Shown: piece by piece, positions 9,766-20,233 of the stretch
How positions within the stretch are numbered: the stretch's first letter is position 1
Layout of the letters: the number at the start of each line of letters is the position of its first letter
Source of the DNA: Pseudomonas piscis
GTDB taxonomy: Bacteria > Pseudomonadota > Gammaproteobacteria > Pseudomonadales > Pseudomonadaceae
NCBI RefSeq assembly: GCF_009380155.1
Contig: NZ_WHUV01000001.1
Coordinates: 496,001 to 560,000 of the forward strand
Length of the DNA: 64,000 nt
Direction of reading: 5' to 3'
Notes under the pieces: generated by a model
What the model saw: only the letters and a program-made list of their open reading frames with translations
Database searches by the model: none
Told to the model about the DNA's origin: nothing
Made by a program: the position numbers and the translations under genes

Positions 9766-10278
9766 ATGACCGTATTGAAATACCTCCAGGCCTATCCAGT
9801 CGCCCTGCAAGAACAGGTGCGCCAGCTGATCGACGAAGACCGCCTGGGCGAGTACCTGGAGCGGCGTTATCCACACAAGCACGGTGTGCAGAGCGACAAG
9901 GCCCTGTACAGCTATGCCCTGGAGCTGAAGCAGGAATACCTGCGCAACGCGCCGGCCATCGACAAGGTGCTGTTCGACAACCGCCTGGACCTGACCCATC
10001 GCGCCCTGGGCCTGCACACCACGGTGTCGCGGGTACAGGGAGGCAAGCTCAAGGCCAAGAAAGAGATCCGCATCGCCTCGCTGTTCAAGGAGGCGGCGCC
10101 CGAGTTCCTGCGCATGATCGTGGTCCACGAGTTGGCGCACTTCAAGGAATCGGACCACAACAAGGCGTTCTACAAGCTCTGCGAGCATATGCTGCCGGGC
10201 TATCACCAGCTGGAGTTCGACCTGCGGGTCTACCTCACCTGGCGCGACCTGCAAGCCAAGGCGGGCGCGCCACACTAG
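9766..10278 (+). CDS. YgjP-like zinc metallopeptidase (DUF45)
   Basis: A 170-residue protein with VVHELAHFKESDHNKAFY near residue 125. This is the HELAH zinc-binding helix with the downstream His and Phe typical of the YgjP/SprT-like DUF45 family. It begins 45 nt after the EAL gene and is followed 13 nt later by a small winged-helix gene, so the three may be co-transcribed. No signal peptide is seen, so it is cytoplasmic. The substrate is unknown. A TTATCCACA sequence (DnaA box consensus) lies inside the gene at 9867. Confidence 0.82.
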   Translation: MTVLKYLQAYPVALQEQVRQLIDEDRLGEYLERRYPHKHGVQSDKALYSYALELKQEYLRNAPAIDKVLFDNRLDLTHRALGLHTTVSRVQGGKLKAKKEIRIASLFKEAAPEFLRMIVVHELAHFKESDHNKAFYKLCEHMLPGYHQLEFDLRVYLTWRDLQAKAGAPH

Positions 10279-10291
10279 CAAGGAGTGGGCG

Positions 10292-10588
10292 ATGGATGTG
10301 AGCAAGACCAAGAGCAGTTTCTACCGCCGGCTGTACGTGGCGTACTTGATCGACAGTGGCCTGGCCAGCAGCGTGCCGGCCTTGACCGAACTCACGGGCA
10401 TGCCCCGGCGCACCGCCCAGGACACCATCGCCGCCCTGGCCGACCTGGACATCGTCTGCCAGTTCGAACAGCAGGACGGCGCCCGCAACCACGCCGGGCA
10501 TTACCGGATCCACAGCTGGGGGGCCATCGACAAGGCCTGGATCGAACCCAACCTGGGCCAGATCAAGACCGTGCTGGGTTATCCCTGA
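10292..10588 (+). CDS. small winged helix-turn-helix protein
   Basis: A 98-residue protein whose residues about 20-60 (SSVPALTELTGMPRRTAQDTI followed by a short wing) look like a winged helix DNA-binding fold. Such proteins are conserved next to the YgjP-like gene in Pseudomonas. It begins 13 nt after that gene with AAGGAG upstream. No sensory domain is present. Its targets are unknown. Confidence 0.68.
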   Translation: MDVSKTKSSFYRRLYVAYLIDSGLASSVPALTELTGMPRRTAQDTIAALADLDIVCQFEQQDGARNHAGHYRIHSWGAIDKAWIEPNLGQIKTVLGYP

Positions 10589-10591
10589 GCC

Positions 10592-11044
10592 TCAGCTACG
10601 GCGCATGCCGATGTGCGGGATATCGTCTTCCAGATACTCCTCGCCCACCACGCTGAACCCATAGCGGCCGTAGTAGGCCTGCAGGTGGGCCTGGGCCGAG
10701 AGATAGATCGGTGTCTCGGGCCAGTGCCGCTGCGCCTGTTTCAGGGCCTGCTCCATCAGCGTATGCCCCAGGCCCTGGCCCCGTGCCTGCTCGGCGATCA
10801 CCACGCGGCCGATCACCACGTCGCCGCCCTGGGAGATCGGGTCCAGCAGGCGCAGGTAGGCCACCAGGCGGTCACCGTCCCAGGCCATCAGGTGGCAGGT
10901 GTCGCCTTCCAGGTCACGGCCGTCGACTTCCTGGTAGGGGCATTTCTGTTCCACGACGAAGACTTCGGTACGCAGTTGCAAGATGGCGTAGAGCTGTTCC
11001 TTGCCCAGATCGGTGTGGTGTTTGCAGACCCATTCGATGGTCAT
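10592..11044 (-). CDS. elaA: GNAT family N-acetyltransferase ElaA
   Basis: A 150-residue GNAT protein. ElaA-type markers are LYAILQLRTEVFVVEQKCPYQEVDGRD at the N-terminus (broken here only as a description of residues 16-42), the acetyl-CoA loop VIAEQARGQGLGHTLM at about 84-99, and QAHLQAYYGRYGF. The natural acceptor is not established. It converges with the small winged-helix gene, with 3 nt between the stops. Confidence 0.87.
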   Translation of the reverse strand: MTIEWVCKHHTDLGKEQLYAILQLRTEVFVVEQKCPYQEVDGRDLEGDTCHLMAWDGDRLVAYLRLLDPISQGGDVVIGRVVIAEQARGQGLGHTLMEQALKQAQRHWPETPIYLSAQAHLQAYYGRYGFSVVGEEYLEDDIPHIGMRRS

Positions 11045-11312
11045 TTTCTTATCCTGTGAAAAGAGCTGCGCGAAATACTAAGCACATCGCCAACGGATGT
11101 CTTGTCGACAGGTGTATGGAGTTTGTTTCTGTGAGATGGGTCAAAATGCCATTACTCCGTTCACTGGTTTTTCCCTTCTTTGTGTAATCTGTTTTGCAAG
11201 TCCTGTGCATTGGCTGTGATGAGCTAATGTTAGGACCTGGGTGGTCGCTGCATGGGCCCTCGAGTGTAGGCTGGAACGCGCTGGGCCCTGCGCCCGCTAA
11301 GGATCTTCAAGC

Positions 11313-12050
11313 ATGCTGCGATTGCATCGGGCTTTGGCTTTGATCGGATTGCTGTTGCTGGGCCAGGGCGCTTCTGCAGAGAAGTTGCGGCTGGTCGCTG
11401 ATGCCTGGCCTCCGTTTACCGACTCGACCCTGGTCAATGGCGGGGTGGCCACCGATATCGTCAGTACCGCGTTGGCCCGCGCGGGTTATGCCAGCGAGTT
11501 CGAGCAGGTGCCCTGGGCCCGGGCGCTGCTGGGGATCGGCGAGGGCCGCTACGACGTCCTGGTCAATGCCTGGTACAACGACGAACGCACCCGCCTGGGG
11601 CAGTTCTCCGCCGAGTACCTGGTCAACCGCATCCGCTTCCTCAAGCGCAAGGACGCTCCACTGGAGTACCTCAACCTCAAGCAGTTGCACGAGTACCCGA
11701 TCGCCGTGGTGCGCGGCTACGCCTACTCCTCTGAATTCGACAACGATTCGGACTTGCAGAAAGTGCCGGTGCACAACTTCGCCATGGCCGTGCGCATGCT
11801 GGCGGCGGACCGGGTCAAGCTGACCCTGGAAGATGAATACGTCGCCCGTTACTACCTGGCCCGGGAGTCGCCCCGGGTGCGCAATGCGGTGGAGTTCCTG
11901 CCCAAGCCCTTGAGCGAGAACAGCCTGCATATCCTGGTGAGCCTGAAGAACCCCGAGCATGCGCAGATCGTCGCCAAGTTCGATCGCGAGATCGCCGCCA
12001 TGAAGGCCGACGGCAGCTACGCCCGGTTGCTTCGCCAGCACGGCATGTAG
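11313..12050 (+). CDS. periplasmic solute-binding protein (SBP family 3)
   Basis: A 245-residue protein with signal peptide MLRLHRALALIGLLLLGQGASA and cleavage near residue 22. It is followed by an amino-acid-type binding fold (LRLVADAWPPFTD, GRYDVLVNAWYNDERT, MKADGSYARLLRQHGM). Proteins with this WPPF/ARALLGIGEGRYD pattern are common in Pseudomonas as orphan binding proteins without adjacent permeases, and that is the case here. The ligand is unknown. The 268-bp gap before it shows no other gene. Confidence 0.82.
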   Translation: MLRLHRALALIGLLLLGQGASAEKLRLVADAWPPFTDSTLVNGGVATDIVSTALARAGYASEFEQVPWARALLGIGEGRYDVLVNAWYNDERTRLGQFSAEYLVNRIRFLKRKDAPLEYLNLKQLHEYPIAVVRGYAYSSEFDNDSDLQKVPVHNFAMAVRMLAADRVKLTLEDEYVARYYLARESPRVRNAVEFLPKPLSENSLHILVSLKNPEHAQIVAKFDREIAAMKADGSYARLLRQHGM

Positions 12051-12174
12051 CAGGCCGGTTGCCATCGCTGCGTTGAAAACAAGCTGAAAATGCTCATTTG
12101 CCACTCGTAATCTGCGCATTTTCGCCTGTTTTTGCCTGGCGCTGACTGCCTCGCCTACGTTTTCAACGGCCTGC
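12050..12174. repeat. MITE-like intergenic repeat, copy A
   Basis: A 125-bp element bounded by the inverted repeats GCAGGCCG and CGGCCTGC, starting at the last base of the preceding stop codon. Its interior (GTTGAAAAC, GAAAATGCTCA, TTTTTGCCTGGC, GTTTTCAAC) is related to the element at 43506-43646. It may also act as a transcription-ending fold between the convergent genes on either side. Confidence 0.6.
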
Positions 12175-12232
12175 TAAAAGCGCCGGCAAGCTTCCCGGGA
12201 CCGTCGGAGCCGTTACCTTGGCGCTCGCGGTT

Positions 12233-14422
12233 TCAGGCCGGCGCTTGCTCTGTGCCTTTGATCAGGTGGGCCGCCAGGGTCCGCAGCGGGCCCAGCTGGC
12301 GGCAGATCAATCCCAGCTGGGTCTGTACCAGGCGCTGCTCTTCATCGATTTCATCCGGCATCTGTTCCAGCTCGTTGGCCAGGGCTTCCTCGGCGTCGCT
12401 CTGGATGGCGATCGGGGTCCTGCTGGCCAGGCCCTGGGCGATCTCGTCGATACTGGCCGCCAGGCTGCTGCCGGCACCGCCGATCAGGTGCTCGCGGACT
12501 TCCTCCGGCAGTTGGGTGCCACGGTGCGCGCCCAGGCCCGAGAGGTAGCTGAGCAGGGTGTGGGACAGCACCAGAAAGCGGAAGCCCACGTCTGCCTCCT
12601 TGCGAAAGTGCCCGGGCTCCATGAGCATGTTGGCCAGGGTGGTGGACAGCGCCGCATCGGCGTTGTGGGCGTTGCGTCGGGCCAGGCGGTAGGCCAGGTC
12701 GTCGCTCTTGCCGGCGGCGTACTGCTGCATGATCTGGCGCAGGTAGATGCTGTTGCACGCCAGGGTGTTGGCCAGTACCTGGTTCAGGCGCCGACCCTGC
12801 CAGTCCGGCAGGAACAGGAACACCGCCAGCCCGGCGATCAGGCTGCCCAGCAGGGTATCGAACAGCCGTGGCAGGAACAGCCCATAACCGTCGCCCACCT
12901 GGTTGAAGCAAAACAGCACCATCAGGGTGATGGCGGCGGTGGCCAGGGTGTAGCGGGTGGTGCGGTTGGCGAAGAACACCACGCCGGCGGCAATGGCGAA
13001 CAGCGACTGCACCAGCGGGTTGGGGAACAGGTCGAACAGCGCCCAGGCGATGGTCAGGCCGATGGCCGTGCCGATGATCCGCTGGCCCAGCTTGCGCCGG
13101 GTGGCGCCGTAGTTGGGCTGGCAGACGAACAGCGTGGTGAGGATGATCCAGTAGCCCTGGGACGGGTGGATCAGGTGCACCATGCCGTAGCCGATACTCA
13201 GCGCCAGGGGCAGGCGCAGGGCATGGCGAAACAGCAGCGAAGTGGGTGTCAGCTGGGTGCGCAGGCGGGTCCAGACGTCCTTGAGGTTGCGCGGCGAGCG
13301 GTCCAGCAGGCTGCTGTCGGTGGCATCGGCCAGGGCATCGGGGTTGCTGGCATCGCTGAGCAGGCGGTCGAGGGTGCCGAGGTTGGCGGCCAGCGCCCGC
13401 AGCGAGCGTAGCAGCCCGCGCCAGGCCGGGTTGCTCTGGATGCGCAGGTGTTCCAGCGAGGCTTGCAGGTCGCTCAGGGCTTCGGCGAAGCCGGAGTCGT
13501 AGACGAACGGCTGGCGCATCTGGATCGATTCCGCCAGGGCCCGGCAGGCCTTGCCTTGCTGGCGCAGCAGGCGCTGGCAGCGGAACAGCACGTCGCTGTG
13601 GAAGAAGGCGTCGGCCAGGGCGTTGTAGGGGTAGTGCGAGGAGCTGGCGCGCTCATGGATGTCCTGGGCCAGGAAGTACAGCTTCAGGTAGCGGCTGACC
13701 TTCGACCCCGGGCGGCCGTTGCCGACCCGGTGCAGGATGATTTCCTTGGCACTGTTGAGCGCGGCCACCACCTTGCCGTTCTGCCGCGCCAGCTCCAGGC
13801 GCCGGGCTTCCACGTCCAGCTGGCGAATCGGCTCGAACAGCGACGACTTGAGCTTGAGGTAGTAGCCCAGCTCGCGAAACAGCCGGGCCAGGCTCTGCTG
13901 CACCGGCTGGTTGGAAAACATCGCCTGCCACAGCACCGAGAGCAGGCCGTACCAGGCGGCGCCGGCCACCAGCAGCACCGGCTCGTGCCAGAAGTCGATC
14001 ACCGCGCCGCCGCGCTGGTCGACGCCGATCATGGTGTAGACCGAGAGGATCAGGGTCGCCGAGGCGATGGCGCCATAGCGCTCGCCCAGGGCGCCGAGCA
14101 TGGTCAGGCCGAAGCCGGCCAGGGCCAGGGCGATAGCGAAGATCCAGGGGTAGGGGAACAGCAATTCCACCGACAGCGCGGCGATGCTGAAGCACACCAG
14201 GGTCACCGCCAGGGCATTGAGTCGGCCTTGCCAGCTGTCGTCGGTTTCCGCCAGGGCGCTGGCGATGACGCCGAGGAACAGCGGGATCAGCAAGCTCATC
14301 TCGTCCTGGTACCAGCACAGCGCCATGCTGCCGGTCAGGGCGATGAATACCCGCACGCTGTAGCTGAATTTATCCAGCGCCCAGAGGCGGCGCAGGGATT
14401 GGCGAAAAGAAGTCGATGACAT
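12233..14422 (-). CDS. yccS: YccS/FUSC-family inner membrane protein
   Basis: A 729-residue membrane protein of the YccS/YhfK type (TIGR01666-like), a relative of aromatic acid exporters and fusaric acid resistance proteins. The N-terminal half begins with several hydrophobic helices (residues about 20-160). A central hydrophilic region of about 230 residues follows, then a second membrane block (about 390-520) including WIILTTLFVCQPNYGATRRK, and a cytoplasmic tail. It is predicted to be an efflux or envelope protein; the substrate is not known. It is a single gene with its own promoter region of about 140 bp shared with nothing obvious. Confidence 0.88.
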   Translation of the reverse strand: MSSTSFRQSLRRLWALDKFSYSVRVFIALTGSMALCWYQDEMSLLIPLFLGVIASALAETDDSWQGRLNALAVTLVCFSIAALSVELLFPYPWIFAIALALAGFGLTMLGALGERYGAIASATLILSVYTMIGVDQRGGAVIDFWHEPVLLVAGAAWYGLLSVLWQAMFSNQPVQQSLARLFRELGYYLKLKSSLFEPIRQLDVEARRLELARQNGKVVAALNSAKEIILHRVGNGRPGSKVSRYLKLYFLAQDIHERASSSHYPYNALADAFFHSDVLFRCQRLLRQQGKACRALAESIQMRQPFVYDSGFAEALSDLQASLEHLRIQSNPAWRGLLRSLRALAANLGTLDRLLSDASNPDALADATDSSLLDRSPRNLKDVWTRLRTQLTPTSLLFRHALRLPLALSIGYGMVHLIHPSQGYWIILTTLFVCQPNYGATRRKLGQRIIGTAIGLTIAWALFDLFPNPLVQSLFAIAAGVVFFANRTTRYTLATAAITLMVLFCFNQVGDGYGLFLPRLFDTLLGSLIAGLAVFLFLPDWQGRRLNQVLANTLACNSIYLRQIMQQYAAGKSDDLAYRLARRNAHNADAALSTTLANMLMEPGHFRKEADVGFRFLVLSHTLLSYLSGLGAHRGTQLPEEVREHLIGGAGSSLAASIDEIAQGLASRTPIAIQSDAEEALANELEQMPDEIDEEQRLVQTQLGLICRQLGPLRTLAAHLIKGTEQAPA

Positions 14423-14563
14423 GGATTGGGAGGAGCCTTCCGGGCGATGCCGCTAAATTGAGCCAGTATTGACGACGGCGCAATGCCGCCGTCACATCCG
14501 CCAGCAAATTCTGTTCCCGGCGATGTTCCTCGGCCCCTGCCGGCGCCAAGGGCCGGCGCGGCT

Positions 14564-15742
14564 TCAGGCGTACTGCGCCGCCGCGTAGCCCGAGGCCCAG
14601 GCCCACTGGAAGTTGAAACCGCCCAGGTGGCCGCTGACATCCAGCACTTCGCCAATGAAATACAGTCCCGGGCTCTTCAGCGATTCCATGGTCTTGGACG
14701 AGACTTCACGGGTGTCGACCCCGCCCAGGGTCACTTCGGCGGTGCGGTAGCCTTCGGTGCCTGCCGGTACCAGCTGCCAGTTGCCGAGCTTGTCGGCGAC
14801 CTCCGCCAGCTCGGCGGGGGTGTACTGCTTCATCGGCTTGGAGGCGAACCAGTGATCGGCCAGGAGGCCGGCCATCTTCTTGGTGAAGATCTCCCCCAGC
14901 AGGGTCTTGAGTTCGCTGTTGGGGCGCTCGGCCTGCTGCTGTTGCAGCCAGCCCAGGGCATCGTGGTCCGGCAGCAGGTTGATCTCGATGCTGTCGCCAG
15001 GCTGCCAGTACGAGGAAATCTGCAGGATCGCCGGGCCGCTGAGGCCACGGTGGGTGAACAGGATGTTCTCGCGAAAGCTCTGGCCGTTGCAGCTCACCAG
15101 GCAGTCCACCGAGGTTCCGGACAGCTCGCCGCACAGCTCCTTGAGCTGGTCGGTGATGGTGAAGGGCACCAGCCCGGCACGGGTCGGCAGCAGCTCATGG
15201 CCGAACTGCCTGGCCACCTGGTAGCCGAAGCCGGTGGCCCCCAGGGTCGGGATCGACAGGCCGCCGGTGGCTATCACCAGGGACTGGCAGCGCACCTGGC
15301 CCAGGGTGGTCTGCAGCAGGTAGCCCGACTCCAGTTTCTCGATCTGCTGGATCGAGGTGTCCAGGCGCAGCTCGACCCCGGCCTGGTCGCATTCGGCCAG
15401 GAGCATGGCGAGGATGTCGCTGGACTTGTTGTCGCAAAACAGCTGGCCGAGCTTCTTCTCGTGGTAGGGCACGCCATGCTTGGCCACCAGGCCGATGAAA
15501 TCCCACTGGGTGTAGCGGGCCAGGGCCGACTTGCAGAAGTGCGGGTTCTGCGACAGGAAGTTGGCCGGCTCGGTGTACATGTTGGTGAAGTTGCAGCGCC
15601 CGCCACCGGACATCAGGATCTTCTTCCCGGCCTTGTTGGCATGGTCCAGCAACAGCACCTGGCGCCCACGGCCAGCGGCGGTCAGGGCGCACATCAAGCC
15701 GGCGGCGCCGGCGCCGATGATCACGACTTCGGTAGAGCGCAA
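14564..15742 (-). CDS. NAD(P)/FAD-dependent oxidoreductase, HI0933/YhiN family
   Basis: A flavoprotein of 392 residues with the FAD-binding dinucleotide fold at the very start (VVIIGAGAAGLMCA), the family motif SGGGRCNFTN near residue 45, and the C-terminal GEVLDVSGHLGGFNFQWAW. I place the start at a TTG (15742) because GAGGA lies 7 nt upstream and the Rossmann motif begins 5 residues later. The open frame extends to 15820 through a repeat element and is unlikely to be translated there. Family members (BaiN-like) reduce unsaturated rings, but the physiological substrate is unknown. Confidence 0.85.
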   Translation of the reverse strand: MRSTEVVIIGAGAAGLMCALTAAGRGRQVLLLDHANKAGKKILMSGGGRCNFTNMYTEPANFLSQNPHFCKSALARYTQWDFIGLVAKHGVPYHEKKLGQLFCDNKSSDILAMLLAECDQAGVELRLDTSIQQIEKLESGYLLQTTLGQVRCQSLVIATGGLSIPTLGATGFGYQVARQFGHELLPTRAGLVPFTITDQLKELCGELSGTSVDCLVSCNGQSFRENILFTHRGLSGPAILQISSYWQPGDSIEINLLPDHDALGWLQQQQAERPNSELKTLLGEIFTKKMAGLLADHWFASKPMKQYTPAELAEVADKLGNWQLVPAGTEGYRTAEVTLGGVDTREVSSKTMESLKSPGLYFIGEVLDVSGHLGGFNFQWAWASGYAAAQYA

Positions 15743-15774
15743 AACGGTGTCCTCGAGAGTGCAGGCAAATGAAC

Positions 15775-15877
15775 CTGTAGCCGCTGCCGAAGGCTGCGAC
15801 AAGCCCCGCAGGGGCTCCACGGCCTCAACAGCGGCGCCTCCTTCGGAGACGTTCGCAGCCTGCGGCAGCGGCTACAG
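15775..15877. repeat. large intergenic inverted repeat (CTGTAGCCGCTGCCG family)
   Basis: The outer arms CTGTAGCCGCTGCCG and CGGCAGCGGCTACAG form a long stem. A smaller AGCCCC/GGGGCT hairpin lies inside. It sits between the reverse-strand dbpA and flavoprotein genes and probably ends dbpA transcription. Related half-elements occur at about 39250, 40300 and 61905-61936. Confidence 0.75.
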
Positions 15878-15891
15878 ATCGAGCGGGTGGG

Positions 15892-17277
<1,386 letters not shown>

Positions 17278-17393
17278 GGGACGGGCCTGCAAAACAAAAT
17301 GTCGCGCAGTGTATCAGCCCCGCTCCCCCTTCCTGCAATTTCTGGACGAAAAGTAGCCAGGACTTTCCATGGCTCCTACGGGGAGATGGTCAA

Positions 17394-18821
17394 TCAGTGC
17401 TCGATATGCTCCTGGACCTTGCGCGTCCTGCGGCCATCGTTGGGCGACAACTGGAGGAAGATCGCCGCCGCCAGCATGGCCATGAGGCCCACGGTGAGGA
17501 AGGTCAGCTGGAAGGCGCCGAGCACCGTGTCGCCGCCATCGCTGTCCATGGATGCGGTGAAGCCGCCCAGCAGCGCCCCGGCGCAGGCCACCCCCAGGCT
17601 CAGGGACAGTTGCGCCACCACCGACAACAGGCTGTTGCCACTGCTGGCGGCGGCATCGTCGAGGTCGATCAGGGTCACGGTGTTCATCGCCGTGAACTGC
17701 AGCGAGTTGATCGCCCCCAGCACCGCCAGCATGCCCAGCAGCAGCGGGTAGGGCGTCTGCTCGCTGACCAGGCCCATGCTCGCCAGCATCAGGCCCAGGG
17801 CCAGGGTGTTGCCGGTGAGCACCAGACGATAGCCCAGGCGCTCGATCAGCGGTCGGGCAATGGACTTGGCGAGCATCGCCGCGGCCGCCAGGGGCAGCAT
17901 GCTCATGCCGGCCTGGGACGGTGAGTAGCCCAGGGCCACTTGCAGCAGCAAGGGCACCAGGAACGGCAGGGCGCCGCTGCCCAGGCGGGCGAACAGGTTG
18001 CCGAGGATGCCCACGGCGAAGGTCCGCACCTTGAACAACGACGGGGCGAACAGCGGATCGGCGATATGCCCGGCACGCAACCAGTAGGCCGCCAGGCAAG
18101 CCAGGCCGGCGAACAGCAGCAACATCACCCGCAGGTGCGGCAGGTGCAGTTCGCCCAGGCCTTCCATGGCGATGGTGATCAGCACCATCGCCGCGCCGAA
18201 CAGCAAGAAGCCCAGGCCGTCGAAGCGGGTGCGTTCGCTGCCGCGCAGGTCGGGGATGAAGCGCCACACCGCGTAGCAGCCGATGGCGCCTACCGGCAGG
18301 TTGATCAGGAAGATCCAGTGCCAGGTCAGGTACTGCACCATCCAGCCGCCCATGGTCGGACCGATCAGCGGGCCCAGCAGCCCGGGAATGGTGATGAAAC
18401 CCATGATCCGCACCAGTTCCGAACGCGGGTAGGCGCGCAGCACCACCAGCCGCCCCACCGGCAGCATCAGCGCGCCGCCCAGGCCCTGGATCACCCGGGC
18501 CGCCACCAGCATGCCCAGGGAACCGGAAAGGGCGCACAGCAACGAGCCGACGCTGAACAGCAAGATCGCGCCGAAGAAGATGTTGCGGGTGCCGAAGCGA
18601 TCGGCGATCCAGCCCGAGGCCGGGATCAGCAGCGCCACGGTGAGCATGTAGGCGATGACCACGCCCTGCATGCGCAACGGGTCTTCGGCCAGGTCCCTGG
18701 CCATGGCCGGCAGCGCGGTATTGAGGATGGTGCCGTCCAGGGACTGCATGAAGAAGGCGATGGCCACTACCCACGGCAGCCAGCGGATAGTAGTGGCATC
18801 GAGTGGCGGACGTTCGGGCAT
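17394..18821 (-). CDS. mdtD: MFS drug/proton antiporter, DHA2 family (MdtD-like)
   Basis: A 475-residue transporter with about 14 hydrophobic segments. It starts with SLDGTILNTALPAMARDL, the DHA2 motif D1 (LDGTIVNVALP-type), and motif A is DRFGTRN. Members export drugs, dyes or metabolites using the proton gradient in the inner membrane. MdtD of E. coli is the nearest named relative by sequence pattern. No regulator gene adjoins it. The substrate cannot be predicted. Confidence 0.83.
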   Translation of the reverse strand: MPERPPLDATTIRWLPWVVAIAFFMQSLDGTILNTALPAMARDLAEDPLRMQGVVIAYMLTVALLIPASGWIADRFGTRNIFFGAILLFSVGSLLCALSGSLGMLVAARVIQGLGGALMLPVGRLVVLRAYPRSELVRIMGFITIPGLLGPLIGPTMGGWMVQYLTWHWIFLINLPVGAIGCYAVWRFIPDLRGSERTRFDGLGFLLFGAAMVLITIAMEGLGELHLPHLRVMLLLFAGLACLAAYWLRAGHIADPLFAPSLFKVRTFAVGILGNLFARLGSGALPFLVPLLLQVALGYSPSQAGMSMLPLAAAAMLAKSIARPLIERLGYRLVLTGNTLALGLMLASMGLVSEQTPYPLLLGMLAVLGAINSLQFTAMNTVTLIDLDDAAASSGNSLLSVVAQLSLSLGVACAGALLGGFTASMDSDGGDTVLGAFQLTFLTVGLMAMLAAAIFLQLSPNDGRRTRKVQEHIEH

Positions 18822-18845
18822 GGGACCTCAACAACGACAGAGGTA

Positions 18846-18885
18846 GGTTGCAAGCTTCGAGTTGCAAGCTTGTGGCTTGCAACTC
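18846..18885. repeat. GCAAGCTT-type palindromic intergenic repeat
   Basis: The arms GAGTTGCAAG and CTTGCAACTC (18859-18885) form a 10-bp stem, preceded by another GTTGCAAGCTT copy. It belongs to the same family as the sequences at 23640-23669, 49936-49966 and 50084-50114. Confidence 0.65.
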
Positions 18886-18895
18886 TAGGCCGATT

Positions 18896-20233
18896 TTACA
18901 AGGTTAGCGTCAGGCGGCTGACCAGTGCCCCGGGCAGATGCATCGACGCGGTCTGGCGCTGGCCGTAGGTGCTGGCCGAGAGCAGCAGCTCGCGTTGTTC
19001 GGTGAGCGCCTCGAGCTGCGAGCCCAGCAGGCTGTAGACGCTGTCGTCGAAGCGCATGGTGCTCACTGGCGCCTGGATCTCGCCGTTCTCCACCCAGAAG
19101 GTGGCGAAGCGGGTCATGCCGGTCAGGCGCGCTGCAGGCAGGTCCGAGTAGTTCAGGTACCACAGGTTGCTGATGTACAGCCCGGTGCCCAATTGCCTGA
19201 GGATGTCCTGCTGGGCCAACTGGCCGGCGGCCATGTCCAGGGCGCTGGGGTATTCGCCGCTGCCGGCGCCGTTGGCGGTCAGGCCATATTCGGCGGCGCT
19301 GCGCGAGTTGATCAGGCGCGCCTCGGCGGCGCCACTGGCGATCAGCGCCAGGTCGCTGCGCGGGTAGCCCTCGTCGGAAAACGCCGGGCTCAGGGAGCCG
19401 CTGACCTGCTCGCGTACCGATACCAGCGGGCTCAGGTTCGCGTCACCGGCATAGAGTTTCTGCAGGGCGCTGTGCTTGCTGGCGATGGACTGGGCCGAGA
19501 AGCTGCCCCAGGCCAGCATGCCCATGATCTCCTCCAGGGCCGCCGGGGCCAGGTAGGCGCGGTATTGACCGGGGGCCAGGGTCCGCAGCGGCCGGCCGAG
19601 GAACTCCAGTTGCCGGCGGGCCTGGTCGAAGCGCTGGGCGAAGGCGTCGCTGTTCCAGGCGTGTCCGGCGTAGCTGGCCTTCACCGCCTCGCCATTGTCG
19701 TGGAACAGGCTGAAGTCGAAGTTGAAGCTGTTGGCCTGGTGCCAACCGAAGGCGCCGCTGGAGCTGGCGAAACCACGGCTGATGGGGCCGGCGGCATAGA
19801 TGCCGACCAGATCCAGGCCCGCGGCGGCGCGACCGATTTCCTCCACCACCTGCTCGCTGCCTGGCAGCGGATGGCTTTGCTCATGCTGGGACTGCCAGTG
19901 GGTGTGGTTGAGCATCAGGTAAGGGTCGGCCGGCAGCAGCGGGAGGGTTTCACGCAGTTGTTGCAGGCCCTCGGCCAGGCGCTGGCGGTCCACCTCGGGA
20001 TCGTTGGCCAGGGTGATGTCGAGGTCGGCGTGGCGGCCATCGTCGATCAGCTTGAAGGTCAGGCTGGCCTGCTGCACCTGCCCGGCCTGGCGTACCTTGG
20101 CATGGTTGAAGCGGATGAACTCCGAGGCTTCGGCAGCGTAGCTCAGGGTGAATTGTTCCGACCCGCGGATCTCGTCCTTGAGCCATTGCACCAGCGTCTT
20201 GAACTGCTGGGCCTGATTGGTCGCGCTGGTCAT
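18896..20233 (-). CDS. TldE/PmbA-like metalloprotease subunit
   Basis: A 445-residue TldD/PmbA-family protein without the HExxxH motif, as expected for the non-catalytic TldE-type partner. Recognisable family segments are SSGAFGWHQANSFNFDFSLFHDN (residues about 140-162) and LYISNLWYLNYSDLPAARLTGMTR. It starts with a TGATG overlap with the upstream TldD-like gene and has GGAGGAG before the ATG, so the two are translationally coupled. In E. coli the TldD/TldE heterodimer degrades unfolded peptides and trims the microcin B17 leader. The target here is unknown. Pseudomonas genomes usually carry a separate canonical tldD and pmbA, so this is likely a second pair. Confidence 0.85.
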   Translation of the reverse strand: MTSATNQAQQFKTLVQWLKDEIRGSEQFTLSYAAEASEFIRFNHAKVRQAGQVQQASLTFKLIDDGRHADLDITLANDPEVDRQRLAEGLQQLRETLPLLPADPYLMLNHTHWQSQHEQSHPLPGSEQVVEEIGRAAAGLDLVGIYAAGPISRGFASSSGAFGWHQANSFNFDFSLFHDNGEAVKASYAGHAWNSDAFAQRFDQARRQLEFLGRPLRTLAPGQYRAYLAPAALEEIMGMLAWGSFSAQSIASKHSALQKLYAGDANLSPLVSVREQVSGSLSPAFSDEGYPRSDLALIASGAAEARLINSRSAAEYGLTANGAGSGEYPSALDMAAGQLAQQDILRQLGTGLYISNLWYLNYSDLPAARLTGMTRFATFWVENGEIQAPVSTMRFDDSVYSLLGSQLEALTEQRELLLSASTYGQRQTASMHLPGALVSRLTLTL